Source of the DNA: Streptomyces katrae
GTDB taxonomy: Bacteria; Actinomycetota; Actinomycetes; Streptomycetales; Streptomycetaceae
Reading direction: 5' to 3'
Length of the DNA: 64,000 bases
NCBI RefSeq assembly: GCF_002028425.1
Contig: NZ_CP020042.1
Location: 744,001 to 808,000, forward strand
The notes below the pieces were generated by a model. It searched no databases. It saw nothing but the letters and a program-made list of their open reading frames with translations, and was not told where the DNA came from. A program made the position numbers and the translations under genes. Shown here piece after piece: positions 26,144 to 36,121 of the stretch. Each line of letters begins with the position of its first letter. The first letter of the stretch is position 1.

Positions 26144-26218
26144 CCGGGGATGATCTCCCGCGCGGCGGGCTCAGCACCAGGGGGGCATCTCCTTTCGCCC
26201 CGGACGCCGCCCCGCCAC

Positions 26219-26267
26219 GTCCCCGCCCTGTCGCCGCGCGCATCGGCGTGGCTGGGCGGGAGGGGAC
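26219..26267 (-). terminator. Possible terminator behind the GH31 gene
   Basis: GTCCCCGCCC at 26219-26228 can pair with GGGCGGGAGGGGAC at 26254-26267, with a small bulge. It lies between the GH31 stop and the aldo/keto reductase start on the minus strand. The pairing is imperfect. Confidence 0.35.
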
Positions 26268-26318
26268 GGGGCCCGGTGGCCGCGGGTGCGCGGGCTGCGT
26301 CGGGGACGCGGGGTGGCG

Positions 26319-29300
26319 TCAGGGGGTGAAGGTCCAGCGTTGGGACGGGGTGGCCTTGCAGGGGGCGCGGGTGAGGGCGGAGCCGTTGGCGGTCAGGCAC
26401 TGGCCGGTGGTGCGCAGGCTGCCGTCCGGGCCGGGTTGCCAGGTCTGGGCGGGGGTGCCCGCGCAGGGCTGGACGGTGATGCGGGCCGGGTCGGCGGCGT
26501 CGAGGCAGACGCCGTTGAGGCCGGTGAGGCGGCCGTCGCTCTGGAGGGTCCAGCGCTGGTTGGGGCCGCCGTGGCAGGAGTAGAGGGTCGGCACGGTGCC
26601 CGGGGTGGTGGCGCTGTGGGGGAGGTCGAGGCAGGTCGCGGTGGCCGCGTTGACGAGGGTGGCGTCGGCGGGGAGGGGGGTGGGGCGGCCGGTGAGGGTG
26701 ATTTCCGCGGCGCTGGTCCACGGGCCCCTGCCCCCGGCTTCGGTCAGGGCGCGCAGGCGCAGGTAGCGGCCCGTGCGGGGGGCCAGGGTGACGGATTTCG
26801 CGGTCGCGGTGTCGGCGAAGGTGCCGGTGGCGGCCGGGGTGCCCCAGTCGGTGGTGGTGTCGGAGACGTAGACCTCGTAGCCGCCGATCCGGCCGTTGAC
26901 GCCGCCGTCCTGGCGCGGCAGGTAGCCGAGGCCGTCGACGGTGTAGCGGGCGCCGAGGTCGATGCGGATCTCGTGCGGCAGGGGGGCCGGCTTGTTGGAG
27001 GACCAGGCGGTGTGCCAGAGGGTGGCGGGGTTGCCGTCGAAGGCGTTGACGGCGGCCCCGTTCTCCGCGGCCGTCTCCTGGCTGTCGGCGGAGAGCAGGG
27101 TCCAGGCGGACTGGGAGATGGGGGACGAGGTGGTCGGGATCGGGTCGGCGGCGGGGAGGGTGGTGCCGGTGGCGGTGACCGTGAAGGCGGCCGTCCTGGT
27201 CCCGGTCTTGACCCAGAGGACGCCGCCCCGGTCGGCCGGGTCGAAGAACCAGCCGGTGGTGGCCGAGTCGTAGGCGGCCTTGCTCGCCAGACGGGTGAGG
27301 GCCGTGCCGTCCAGGGTGAGGGCGGTGGGCGCGGTGGCCACGTGGAGGGTCAGCTCGTAGCCGCGGCCGGCGGGCTGTCCGGCGTAGCTGCCGGTGGGGG
27401 CGCCGACGGAGACGCTGACCGTGCCGGAGCCGCTCGCCGGGGCGGTGACGTCGACGCGCTGGCGGGCGTAGGCGCCCGAGGCGTAGGCGCGGGTGCGGCC
27501 GTCGTCCTCGTACAGGCTGAAGGAGGACGTGCCGCGGGGGTGGATGTCGTAGGTGAGGGTGGAGAGGGGTTTTTCGCCGCTGTAGTTCATCTGCGGCCAC
27601 ATCGGGACGACGGCACCGCCCTTGACGAAGAGGGGCAGGGTGTCGAGGGGGGCCTGGTAGCCGTTCAGCCAGCCGGGTCCGGCGTACGTCCTGCCCGTCC
27701 AGTAGTCCGTCCAGGTTCCGGCGGGCAGGTAGATGCCGTCGCGGACGGAGGTGTCGGAGACGACGGGGGCGACGAGGAAGGAGTCCCCGGCCATGAACTG
27801 GCCGCTGGTGAGGTTGCCGCGGGCCACCGGGTCGTCGGGGTACTCCAGGACCATGGCACGGGTGCTCGGGACTCCGGTGTCGTGGGCGACGCGGCTCATC
27901 GTGTACAGGTAGGGCATCAGCCGCATCTTGAGCTGGAGGTACTTGCGGTTGACGGAGAGGTACGGCTCGGCGAAGCGCCAGGGCTGCTTGTCCTGGTAGC
28001 CGGCGGACGGGTTGGTCGCGCCCCAGCCGGACATGGTCATGAAGGCGGGGGTGAAGGCCTTCCACTGGAGGTCGCGGACGTACGTCTTGGGGCTGCCTCC
28101 GAAGATGCCGTCGACGTCGCCGGAGGCGTAGTTGATGCCGGACAGGCCGGCTCCGGCGATGGCGGGGACGTGCCAGCGCATGTCGTCCCAGGTGCCGTTC
28201 GTGTCCCCGGTCCAGACGACGGCGTTGCGCTGGGTGCCGGCCCAGCCGTCGACGGTCCAGACGTAGCGGCGGGCGTCGGAGTTCTTCTCGATGCCGTCGA
28301 CGGCCTGCTGGACGCCCTGGAAGGCGGTCTTGTAGCCGCCGCCGATCCAGGCCACGTCGGTCTTGACGCCGCGAGAGCCGGCCGTGCCCACCTCGTCGGC
28401 GATGGAGCCGAGGCCGGTGGAGGTCCACAGGCCGGTCTGGAAGCCCTTGGCCTTCAGGGCGTCGACCGTGGACTTCAGGGGCGCGGTGTAGCCGCAGCCG
28501 TAGCCGTCGTTGGGCAGGAACCAGCCCGAGGGCATGTCGGCGGCGCGGGCGTCGGCGGCGTAGCCGACCACGTCGGGGGTGGTCTGGTGGCGGAGCCTGC
28601 CGTGGTCGCCCTGGTAGGCGGGGTTGGAGGCGTTGAAGCAGTCGGCGTTGCCGAGTTCGAAGCCCCACATCGGCGCCATGAAGGGTTTGCCGCTGACGTC
28701 GGTGTAGGCGTCGAGGACGGATTTGAGGGAGTCGCCGGTGAAGTACCAGGCGTCGAACCGGTTCTCGTCATGGGTGAGGGTGGTGGGCGAGTTGAAGGCG
28801 TACGAGCCGGGGGCCCAGGTGTTGCGCATGACGCCGTAGTCGTTGGTGGACATGTAGAAGGGGGCCGGGCTGGCGTTGTCGTTCTCGCGCCAGTTGTTGT
28901 CGACGGCCACGGGAACGGTCTTGTCGCGCAGCGCCCATTCGCCGAGGCGCAGGCCGGTGCCGTAGAACTGCTCGTCGGCGCCGCGGGCGAGGGTCTGGAC
29001 GGTCTTGCCGCCGCCCCATTTGGTGGGCTGGGTCTCCTGCCAGACGGGGGTGGAGTCGTCGGCGCGGTAGACGGAGAACATCAGCGGCGACTTGCCGACG
29101 TGGATGGACAGGGAGCCGGTGGTGATCCGGTAGTAGGTGCCCGCGTCGGTGTAACTCGCGGCCACCGGGCCGAAGTCGGTGGTGGGGGCGAGGTCGGAAC
29201 CGGCCGGGTCGTCGGTGAAGGAGCCGTCCGGGGACAGCCAGAGCCGGAAGATGTCGGCACGGGCGATGGACACCCGGGCCTTGGCTCCGCTGGTGGTGCT

Positions 29301-29558
29301 CACGGTGAAGGTGCCGCCCGACTGGGACAGGGCGGTGACCGAGCCGGCGGTGGAGGACGGGGCGGCGGGGGCGGCCGCCGCGCGGGCGGTGGCCGGGCCG
29401 GCGGCCGCGAGGCCCGCGACGGCCAGGGCGCCGGCGAGCAGGGCCGCGAGCCGGCTGCGGGCCCGGGTGCGGAGGTGCGGGGGGTGGTCGTGCCGGGTGC
29501 GGGGGTGGCCTTGCCTCGTGGTCGGTCTCGTCGTGCTCGGCGGAGGGGTCTGACTCAT
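26319..29558 (-). CDS. Secreted glycoside hydrolase family 31 enzyme with F5/8-type and ricin-B carbohydrate-binding modules
   Basis: 1079 aa. A Tat/Sec-like signal region (residues ~30-65, RTRARSRLAALLAGALAVAGLAAAG) opens the protein. A GH31 N-terminal beta domain and TIM barrel follow: WGFELGNADCF, WIGGG, the probable nucleophile Asp in WTVDGWAGTQRNAVVWTGD and the acid/base Asp in that same WTGD segment. Then come GH31 C-terminal beta domains, an F5/8-type C domain (~770-920: NAFDGNPATLWHT, GGYEVYVSDT) and a C-terminal ricin-B trefoil with QRW repeats. GH31 covers alpha-glucosidases, xylosidases and galactosidases; specificity is not clear. ATG at 29558 has GAGGAG seven bases upstream. Confidence 0.9.
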   Translation of the reverse strand: MSQTPPPSTTRPTTRQGHPRTRHDHPPHLRTRARSRLAALLAGALAVAGLAAAGPATARAAAAPAAPSSTAGSVTALSQSGGTFTVSTTSGAKARVSIARADIFRLWLSPDGSFTDDPAGSDLAPTTDFGPVAASYTDAGTYYRITTGSLSIHVGKSPLMFSVYRADDSTPVWQETQPTKWGGGKTVQTLARGADEQFYGTGLRLGEWALRDKTVPVAVDNNWRENDNASPAPFYMSTNDYGVMRNTWAPGSYAFNSPTTLTHDENRFDAWYFTGDSLKSVLDAYTDVSGKPFMAPMWGFELGNADCFNASNPAYQGDHGRLRHQTTPDVVGYAADARAADMPSGWFLPNDGYGCGYTAPLKSTVDALKAKGFQTGLWTSTGLGSIADEVGTAGSRGVKTDVAWIGGGYKTAFQGVQQAVDGIEKNSDARRYVWTVDGWAGTQRNAVVWTGDTNGTWDDMRWHVPAIAGAGLSGINYASGDVDGIFGGSPKTYVRDLQWKAFTPAFMTMSGWGATNPSAGYQDKQPWRFAEPYLSVNRKYLQLKMRLMPYLYTMSRVAHDTGVPSTRAMVLEYPDDPVARGNLTSGQFMAGDSFLVAPVVSDTSVRDGIYLPAGTWTDYWTGRTYAGPGWLNGYQAPLDTLPLFVKGGAVVPMWPQMNYSGEKPLSTLTYDIHPRGTSSFSLYEDDGRTRAYASGAYARQRVDVTAPASGSGTVSVSVGAPTGSYAGQPAGRGYELTLHVATAPTALTLDGTALTRLASKAAYDSATTGWFFDPADRGGVLWVKTGTRTAAFTVTATGTTLPAADPIPTTSSPISQSAWTLLSADSQETAAENGAAVNAFDGNPATLWHTAWSSNKPAPLPHEIRIDLGARYTVDGLGYLPRQDGGVNGRIGGYEVYVSDTTTDWGTPAATGTFADTATAKSVTLAPRTGRYLRLRALTEAGGRGPWTSAAEITLTGRPTPLPADATLVNAATATCLDLPHSATTPGTVPTLYSCHGGPNQRWTLQSDGRLTGLNGVCLDAADPARITVQPCAGTPAQTWQPGPDGSLRTTGQCLTANGSALTRAPCKATPSQRWTFTP

Positions 29559-30293
29559 GGGGCAGCTCCTCGTGCGGTCCGGATGGCGGACTACCGCTTT
29601 GGCATGCACCCGGAAAGATAGCGACCCCGGCGGAGTTGGTGAAGGAACTTGCTCGAAGTGGTGCGTGACCGCGCAGTTTCGAGCAGCGGGGAGGGGCCAA
29701 AGGCCTGGCCGGGAAACGGCGTTTACCCCGGTCCCGGCCAGGGGAAGGCAGGGCAGGCAGACCGTCGGCAGGGCGGCCCCGGTCAGGATCAACAGGATTG
29801 CCTGCCGGCGCCGTTGGGCCGACGTGTGCGGTGGCGCGGCCCGGGGGCGGCTCGATGCCACAGGCCCGCAGCGCCTGCCTCCCCGGGAACGCCGGCCGGA
29901 GCCGGACGGCGCTCGGGGCGGGTCCGCGGCGGCCTCGATGAGCCCGCCGTGATGTCCGCGCGCTCCGGGCCGGCCCCGAGGGCGCTGGGCCGGGCCGGTC
30001 GGCAAGCGCGGCGCGCAGGGGCCGAATGCGCCGCCGCCCGGGGGTGGGAGTGCGAACGCCGGCCGAAGGTGCCCGTGCCGGGGCGGGGTTCGGGGCGGGG
30101 TTCGACGGGCCGTTCGCGTTCGACCACCTGTCGAGGGACCGGCTGCCGACGGGCCGTGAGGGGGTGGCGGCCGGCGCGACCGGGGCTGTCGGGCGGCCGA
30201 GTATGACCGAACGGTCACAGCCCGCCGGGCGCGGAACGCGGATGCCGGGTCGAACATCTAGGTGATCAGCGGGCCGGAGACGGCCGTGCCGAC
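29559..30293. other. Long divergent intergenic region, no gene recognised
   Basis: 735 bases between the divergent GH31 and carboxypeptidase genes. The part nearest GH31 (29580-29700) is less GC-rich and holds an inverted repeat (separate entry). The 29750-30290 part is GC-rich with open frames on both strands that look like chance frames and carry no recognisable motifs. Promoters of both genes should lie here. Confidence 0.6.
29650..29685. promoter_or_regulatory. Inverted repeat upstream of the GH31 gene
   Basis: TGCTCGAA at 29650-29657 and TTCGAGCA at 29678-29685 are perfect inverted copies with 20 bases between, 92-127 bases before the GH31 start. This is a plausible operator for a carbohydrate-responsive repressor. 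No regulator gene is adjacent. Confidence 0.45.
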
Positions 30294-33280
30294 ATGACGG
30301 CGAGACCGGCGCGGCCGGGTGTGAACAGCAAGGTGGCGTGGATGAAGGCGGAAACGGTGACGGGCGGCGACGGAACCCTTGTCCTGACCGGACGGGAAGG
30401 GGCCGACGCGGACGCCCGTGCCCGGGCCGGGCGGGAACAGGGCGGAGCGGAGCCGGAACCGGATACCGCCCCCGCGCCGGAGGGCACGCCGACCGCTGCC
30501 ACACCGCCCCGGGACGCGGACTCCGCAGCACCGGAGGCCACGGAGCCCGGGGCCACCGACACCCCCGCCAGGACGGCACGGAACCAGGACGACGCCGACG
30601 AGCCGGACGCCGGGCGGGGGCCTGCGCGAGCGCAGACGGCCCCGGGTGGCAGCGCCGACGGCGGGCCGACCACACCCCGGAGCGAGGACTCCGCCGCACA
30701 GGACGGGCAAACCGACACCGACGCCCCGGCCCGGCGGAAGCCCGCGCCGGCGCAGACGCCGGCCGGCGGCGCCGACGGCGGGAAGGCCGACCCCGTCGAG
30801 CCGACCGCACCTCAGGACGAGGACTCCGCCGCGCAGGAGGGCACGCAGCAGGGGGCCGCTGACGCCCTTGCCGCGGGCGGGCAGGAGCCGGCCGACGCCG
30901 ATGCCCCGGCCGGGCGGAAGCCCGCAGGCGCGAAGACGGCGCCGGGTGGCGCTGTCGAGGGCGACCCGGCCGGTGTCACGGAACCCTCGGCCACGGCCCG
31001 GGACACGGACTCCGCAGCGCCGAAGACCCCGGACCCGCGGAAGCCCCGGGACACCCACACCGTCGCAGGTGCCGGCGCCCCGGCGGTGGCAGAGCCCCGC
31101 AGCGGCTCCGCCGAAGGGGATTCCTCCCGCCCGACCGGATCCGTGGACGCGCGGGAGCAGAAGCAAACCCCCGCGGAGGAGGACTCCCGTCCGGCCGAGG
31201 ACGAGATCACTGACCGGGGAACCGAGGCCGAGCCCGCAGCCGGGAACGCCCCGGCGGAGGATCCCCGTGCCGCGCCGGGCGACGCACCTGGCCGGGGGGC
31301 GGCAGCCGGGCCCGGAGCCACGGACACCACCCCGGCGGAGCGGGACGCCTCCGGCCCACGCGCCGACACCCCCGGCCCGGAAGCGCCGGAGGGCGCCCCT
31401 GCCACCCGGGCCGGTGCCACGGACGGAGAGGGCCCGGACGAGCACGAGCAGCAGGGATCGGCAGCCGGAGCCCGCGGCACGCGGACCGACGGTACCGACC
31501 CGCAGGCGGACGACGAGTCCGCGGCGGCCACCACCGGCGCCGGCCCGGCCAAGGCGGGCGGCGCGGCACCCGTGCGCCGTCCCACATGGGCGGAGCGGGG
31601 CGACCAGCCGGACGAGGAGGACCCGCGCCCTTCGGGGCGCGACGGTGGAGCCGCATCGGCCACGGAGGACCCGGACGGCACCGCACCCGCCCGCCGCCCC
31701 TCCTGGGCGAAGGGCGACGACGGGCCGGAGGAGGGGCGCAACACCCCGAGGAGCGGGCCCCGCACCGCCCCCGCGGGCCCGGGCCCGAGGACCGCGACGC
31801 CGCCGGGCCGAAGCCCGCGCCCGCCCCCGCGGCCCAGCCGTCGCCCCCGGCCCCGGAACCGACCCGGGAAGCCCCCCGCCCCGTACCCGAACCCACCCGG
31901 CAGGCCCCCCGCCCGGCCCTGGAACCCACCCGGCAGGCCCCCCGCCCCGTCCTCGAACCCACCCGGGAGACCCCCCGCCCGGCCCTCGACCTGCTCGCCG
32001 AGCTCACCAACACCCCTCCCCCGCCGGAGACCCCGGCCCGTACCCTCACGCGCCGCGTCAAGGTGTGGACCCCGATCGTGCTGCTGCTCGGGGCCGCCGT
32101 CGCGGGGGGCCAGATGCTGCGCCCGCTGCCGGCCCCGCAGCTCGTGGGAGCCCAGAACTCGGTCACCCTGGACGGCACGCTGTCCATCCCCTGGCCGGCC
32201 CAGGGTCAGGGGGCCGTCCGCCTCTCGGGATCCGGTGACATCGCGGCCTTCGGCGAGCAGAAGCCGGTGCCGACGGCCAGCGTGGCGAAGGTGATGACGG
32301 CGTACGTCATCCTCCGGGACCACCCGCTCCGCAAGGACGAAGCCGGTCCCCAGATCGAGATCGACGCGCAGGCGGCCGCCGAGAGCAATTCCGACGACGA
32401 GTCGCGGATCAAACACCTCACGGCCGGCCAGAAGTTCAGCCAGCGGGAACTGCTCAAGATGGTGATGGTCCCGTCCGCCAACAACATCGCCCGCCTGCTC
32501 GCCCGCTGGGACGGCGGCAGCGGCGGCGAGGCGGCCTTCGTCGCGAAGATGAACGCGGCCGCCAGGGAACTGGGGATGCGGGACACCACGTACACGGACC
32601 CCAGCGGCCTGAACTCCGGCACGGTCAGCACCGCCGTCGACCAGCTCAAGCTCGCCGAGGCCGCGATGCAGGACGAGGTCTTCCGCGCGATCGTGACGGT
32701 GACCGACGAAAAGATCGATGGGGTGGCCGAGCCGCTCCACAACAGCAATGATCTGCTGTGGGTCAAGGGGCTGGGCAACAAGGGCATCAAGACCGGTTCC
32801 AGCACGGCCGCGGGCGGCACGCTGGTATGGGCCGCGGACAAGGCGGTCGGTGGCGAGACCCCGCTGGTCATCGGCGCGCTGATGGACCAGCACGCACCCC
32901 CTCCGGACCCCTATGCCGGCAAGAGCCTCGCCCTGGTGCTGGAGAACAGCCGCAAGGTCATCGAGGCCGTCCGCAAGGCCCTCGCCGCCACTCCCGTGAT
33001 CCACAAGGGGCAGACGGTCGGCCACGTCTCCGACGGGCTCGGGGGCCGGACCCCGCTCGTCGCGACGAAGGACCTCTCGGTGATCGGGGTACCGGGCCAG
33101 CGGCTGCGGCTCACGCTCGGCACGGCCGGCGGGAAGCCCGTTCCGCACGAGGCCGCGGCGGGCACCGAGGTGGGTGTGCTGACCGTGGGAGACGGTCCGG
33201 GCGCGAAGACGGTCCCGGTCGCGGTGGGCACGGAGCTCGCGGAGCCCTCGTTCGGCACCCGAGTGACCCGGCTCTCCTGA
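30294..33280 (+). CDS. D-alanyl-D-alanine carboxypeptidase (peptidase S11) with long low-complexity cytoplasmic region; apparent frameshift near 31728-31760
   Basis: The catalytic half (about 32150-33280) is intact: Ser-Lys dyad in TASVAKVMTAY, SxN in PSANNIA and KTG in GIKTGSS. These trim the terminal D-Ala from peptidoglycan stem peptides outside the membrane. A single membrane helix, VWTPIVLLLGAAVAGG, precedes it. Before that lie ~480 codons of acidic Ala/Pro/Asp/Glu-rich sequence with recurring DSAAP/DSAAQ blocks. This N-terminal part reads in one frame up to about 31760; the downstream part reads one base earlier in phase (-1). A one-base deletion, a sequencing error or programmed shifting could explain it. 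If the break is real, the catalytic domain needs an internal start. The N-terminal start is uncertain (ATG at 30294 or 30342). Confidence 0.75.
31856..31987 (+). repeat. Four 33-bp tandem repeats coding EPTRxxPRPxx in the carboxypeptidase gene
   Basis: Four tandem 33-base units in the catalytic-domain frame encode EPTREAPRPVP, EPTRQAPRPAL, EPTRQAPRPVL and EPTRETPRPAL. They lie just before the membrane helix. They support the downstream frame as the coding one here. Confidence 0.8.
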
Positions 33281-33289
33281 CGCCCCGTT

Positions 33290-33321
33290 CCCTCCCGCCG
33301 GACCCGTATCCGGCGGGAGGG
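33290..33321 (+). terminator. Strong hairpin terminator after the carboxypeptidase gene
   Basis: CCCTCCCGCCGGA at 33290-33302 pairs perfectly with TCCGGCGGGAGGG at 33309-33321; the loop is six bases. It begins nine bases behind the stop. Confidence 0.85.
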
Positions 33322-33345
33322 AGCGGAACGCTATGCTCCGCCCTT

Positions 33346-33894
33346 GTGAACGACAACGGCATAGACCTGCGCCCGGACGCCCGGTCCGCGTGCGGCGAAG
33401 TCCTGCGGTACAGGGGACGGGTGGAGAAGAACGAGCTGCGCGCGGCGCTCAAGGCGGCGGGGGTGCTGCGCCGGACGCGGTTGATCGCTGCCGTCGCGGC
33501 GCTCGCCATCGCGCTGCTGGGCGTGCGGATCACCGCCGACGGCGCATCGGTCCGCTTCGTCTACGTGGCCGCGGCGGCCGTGTACGGCACGGTGTTCTGC
33601 CTGCTGATGCCCCGCCGGATCGTCTCCCGTGCGTTCAAGTCCGCCCAGGCCCATGGGGAGAGGGAGTGCGCCGTGGACGACGACGGCATCACCGTCTTCT
33701 GCGCCGAGGGCGAGCAGGCGCGCATGTCCTGGGACCAGCTGCAGCGGTTCCACGAGACGCCCGACATCTACGCCCTCGTGGGCAGGACCGGCCGGAAGAC
33801 CTGCTTCTTCGTCCTGCCCAAGAGGCTGATGACCGCGCCCGGCCAGGTCGAACTGGTCGGCGCCCTGCTCGACTCACGGCTGCGGCGCGCCTGA
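33346..33894 (+). CDS. YcxB-like membrane protein
   Basis: 182 aa. Two membrane helices (about 46-62 [15 protein letters not shown] and 72-90 [19 protein letters not shown]) are followed by a cytoplasmic domain, [50 protein letters not shown], shown here only to outline the YcxB/PH-like beta fold. GTG at 33346 is the only nearby in-frame start; no good ribosome site is visible. Function of the family is unknown. It is separated from the carboxypeptidase gene by a strong terminator. Confidence 0.75.
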   Translation: MNDNGIDLRPDARSACGEVLRYRGRVEKNELRAALKAAGVLRRTRLIAAVAALAIALLGVRITADGASVRFVYVAAAAVYGTVFCLLMPRRIVSRAFKSAQAHGERECAVDDDGITVFCAEGEQARMSWDQLQRFHETPDIYALVGRTGRKTCFFVLPKRLMTAPGQVELVGALLDSRLRRA

Positions 33895-34123
33895 CGAAGC
33901 CGACTCCACCGGCGGGATCCGGACACACGGGTCCCGCCGGGCGCCCCGCGCCTTCCCGATCGGCGTCCTCGGCAGCCGGGAGGGTGTGGCCGGAAGCAGA
34001 CCAGGGTGGATGAACAGGACCTTACGGGCTGGTAACTTGCGCGAGTTGATCAAGGCCGGAGCGCGGCTCCCTCCCGGTGCCGTGCCTTCCGGTCCGAGCC
34101 ACCCCCCTTACCTAGGAACCACA

Positions 34124-35710
34124 TTGGCACGCACCGTCCGCACGACGGCCCTCTCGCTCGCGCTCCCCTTCGCCCTGCTCACCGCCACCCCGGCCTTCGC
34201 CGACTCCCCCACCCCGCACCTGGACTCGGTCGAGCAGGCCGTGCGCCAGTCCTCGCCCGGCCTCGAGGGCTCGGTCTGGGAGCGCACCTCGGGCAACCGC
34301 CTCGGCGCCTCCGCGCCCGGCGGCTCCGACTGGCTGCTCCAGACGCCCGGCTGCTGGGGCGACCCCTCCTGCGCCGACCGCCCGGGCTCGCGCCGGCTGC
34401 TCGAGAAGATGCGCGAGGACATCGGCAGGGCGAAGCAGAGCGTGGACATATCCACGCTGGCGCCGTTCCCCAACGGGGCCTTCCAGGACGCGATCGTGGC
34501 GGGCCTGAAGGAATCGGTGCGGCAGGGCAACCGCCTCCAGGTGCGGATCCTGGTCGGCGCGGCGCCCGTCTACCACGCCAACGTGATCCCGTCCTCCTAC
34601 CGTGACGAGCTGATCGGCAAGCTGGGTCCGGCGGCCGCGGGCGTCACCCTCAACGTGGCGTCGATGACGACGTCCAAGACCGGGTTCTCCTGGAACCACT
34701 CCAAGCTCGTCGTGGTCGACGGCGGCACGGTGATCACCGGCGGCATCAACAGCTGGAAGGACGACTACCTCGACACCGCGCACCCGGTGAACGACGTCGA
34801 CCTGGCGCTGTCGGGCCCCGCGGCGGGCTCCGCCGGCCGCTACCTCGACACGCTGTGGGACTGGACCTGCCGCAACAAGAGCAGCTGGTCCACGGTCTGG
34901 TTCGCGTCCTCGAACGACGCGGGCTGCATGCCCACCCTCCCCCGGCCCGCCGCCCCGGCCGGCGGCGGCGACGTCCCGGCCCTCGCGGTCGGCGGCCTGG
35001 GCGTGGGCATCCGCCAGAGCGACCCGGCCTCGGCGTTCAGCCCCGTCCTGCCGGCTGCGTCCGACACGAAGTGCGGCATCGGGGTGCACGACTACACCAA
35101 CGCCGACCGGGACTACGACACGGTCAACCCGGAGGAGAGCGCCCTGCGCGCGCTGGTCGCGAGCGCGACCAGCCATGTCGAGATCTCCCAGCAGGACCTG
35201 CACGCGACCTGCCCGCCGCTGCCCCGCTACGACGTCCGCCTCTACGACACCCTGGCCGCGAAGCTGGCCGCCGGGGTCAAGGTGCGCATCGTCGTCAGCG
35301 ACCCGGCCAACCGCGGTGCGGTCGGCAGCGGCGGCTACTCGCAGATCAAGTCCCTCAACGAGGTGAGCGACGCGCTGCGCGGCCGGCTGACCGCGCTGAC
35401 CGGCGACGAGGGCAGGTCCAGGGCCGCGATGTGCCAGAACCTCCAGCTGGCGACCTTCCGCGCCTCGGACAAGCCGACGTGGGCGGACGGCAACCCGTAC
35501 GCCCAGCACCACAAGCTGGTCTCGGTGGACGACGCGGCCTTCTACGTCGGTTCGAAGAACCTGTACCCGTCCTGGCTCCAGGACTTCGGCTACGTCGTCG
35601 AGAGCCCGTCGGCCGCGCGCCAGGTGGCGGACTCGCTGCTGGCGCCGCAGTGGAAGTACTCGCAGGCGACCGCGACGTACGACTACGCGCGCGGCACCTG
35701 CCAGAACTGA
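34124..35710 (+). CDS. pld: Secreted phospholipase D
   Basis: 528 aa from a TTG start at 34124, chosen because AGGA lies six bases upstream and a clean signal peptide follows ([20 protein letters not shown], cleavage near AFA-DSP). The mature N-terminus [19 protein letters not shown] and [10 protein letters not shown] match Streptomyces phospholipase D. Both HKD motifs are intact: [16 protein letters not shown] and [18 protein letters not shown]. The enzyme cleaves phosphatidylcholine to phosphatidic acid and choline and can transfer the phosphatidyl group. A longer frame with an ATG at 33986 or 34010 would bury the signal peptide and is disfavoured. A hairpin follows the stop. Confidence 0.93.
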   Translation: MARTVRTTALSLALPFALLTATPAFADSPTPHLDSVEQAVRQSSPGLEGSVWERTSGNRLGASAPGGSDWLLQTPGCWGDPSCADRPGSRRLLEKMREDIGRAKQSVDISTLAPFPNGAFQDAIVAGLKESVRQGNRLQVRILVGAAPVYHANVIPSSYRDELIGKLGPAAAGVTLNVASMTTSKTGFSWNHSKLVVVDGGTVITGGINSWKDDYLDTAHPVNDVDLALSGPAAGSAGRYLDTLWDWTCRNKSSWSTVWFASSNDAGCMPTLPRPAAPAGGGDVPALAVGGLGVGIRQSDPASAFSPVLPAASDTKCGIGVHDYTNADRDYDTVNPEESALRALVASATSHVEISQQDLHATCPPLPRYDVRLYDTLAAKLAAGVKVRIVVSDPANRGAVGSGGYSQIKSLNEVSDALRGRLTALTGDEGRSRAAMCQNLQLATFRASDKPTWADGNPYAQHHKLVSVDDAAFYVGSKNLYPSWLQDFGYVVESPSAARQVADSLLAPQWKYSQATATYDYARGTCQN

Positions 35711-35721
35711 CGCCCCGCGGG

Positions 35722-35751
35722 CCCCGGGTCAGCGCCTGCGCTGGCCCGGGG
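35722..35751. terminator. Terminator behind phospholipase D, overlapping the end of the convergent gene
   Basis: CCCCGGGTCAGCGC at 35722-35735 pairs with GCGCTGGCCCGGGG at 35738-35751 with one mismatch. The left arm contains the stop codon of the convergent minus-strand gene. Confidence 0.65.
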
Positions 35752-36121
35752 TGCCCGCCGCGAGCAGCAGCGCCTCGGAGACCAGGCGCGCGCCCCGGGA
35801 GAGCCGGCCGAGCTGTTCGAGCTCGATGGCGTACATCCGGATGGTGTTCTCGATGACCGACTCGGCGATACCCATGGCCGGCAGTTCGGCCCGGCTGGTG
35901 TGCAGGGCCACGCGGACCGCGCGCATCTCGTGCTGGAGCTGGAGCTGTACGTGCCGGGCGAGCAGGGCGTGGTGACGGGTCAGCGTCAGGTAGCTGCCGT
36001 AGCGGGCCGGGAGGAGGTCCCGCAGCCAGCGCGTGGCGCTGCGTTCCCAGTCGTGCGTGCCGGGGGCCTTGACCTGGAGGGGCCAGTCCGGGCTGCGCGT
36101 GAGGGTGGCCGTCTGGGGCAT
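35729..36121 (-). CDS. Conserved-looking hypothetical protein
   Basis: 130 aa, cytoplasmic and mainly helical, Leu/Arg/His-rich in the centre (LTLTRHHALLARHVQLQLQHE). No motif recognised. ATG at 36121 has GGAAG seven bases upstream; the open frame extends to 36397 but its upstream part has atypical composition and overlaps an AT-rich region. Its promoter region contains an AT-rich palindrome. Role unknown. Confidence 0.7.
   Translation of the reverse strand: MPQTATLTRSPDWPLQVKAPGTHDWERSATRWLRDLLPARYGSYLTLTRHHALLARHVQLQLQHEMRAVRVALHTSRAELPAMGIAESVIENTIRMYAIELEQLGRLSRGARLVSEALLLAAGTPGQRRR

Noticed and set aside
26286..29621. A 1111-codon open frame on the plus strand
   Set aside because: Antisense to the GH31 gene; the translation is low-complexity Gly/Val/Ala and shows no motif.
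29750..30290. Small frames on both strands in the GH31/carboxypeptidase gap
   Set aside because: They overlap each other, lack ribosome sites and motifs, and have atypical Arg/Gly/Pro composition.
30812..33148. A 778-codon open frame on the minus strand
   Set aside because: Antisense to the carboxypeptidase gene, whose SxxK, SxN and KTG motifs lie on the plus strand.
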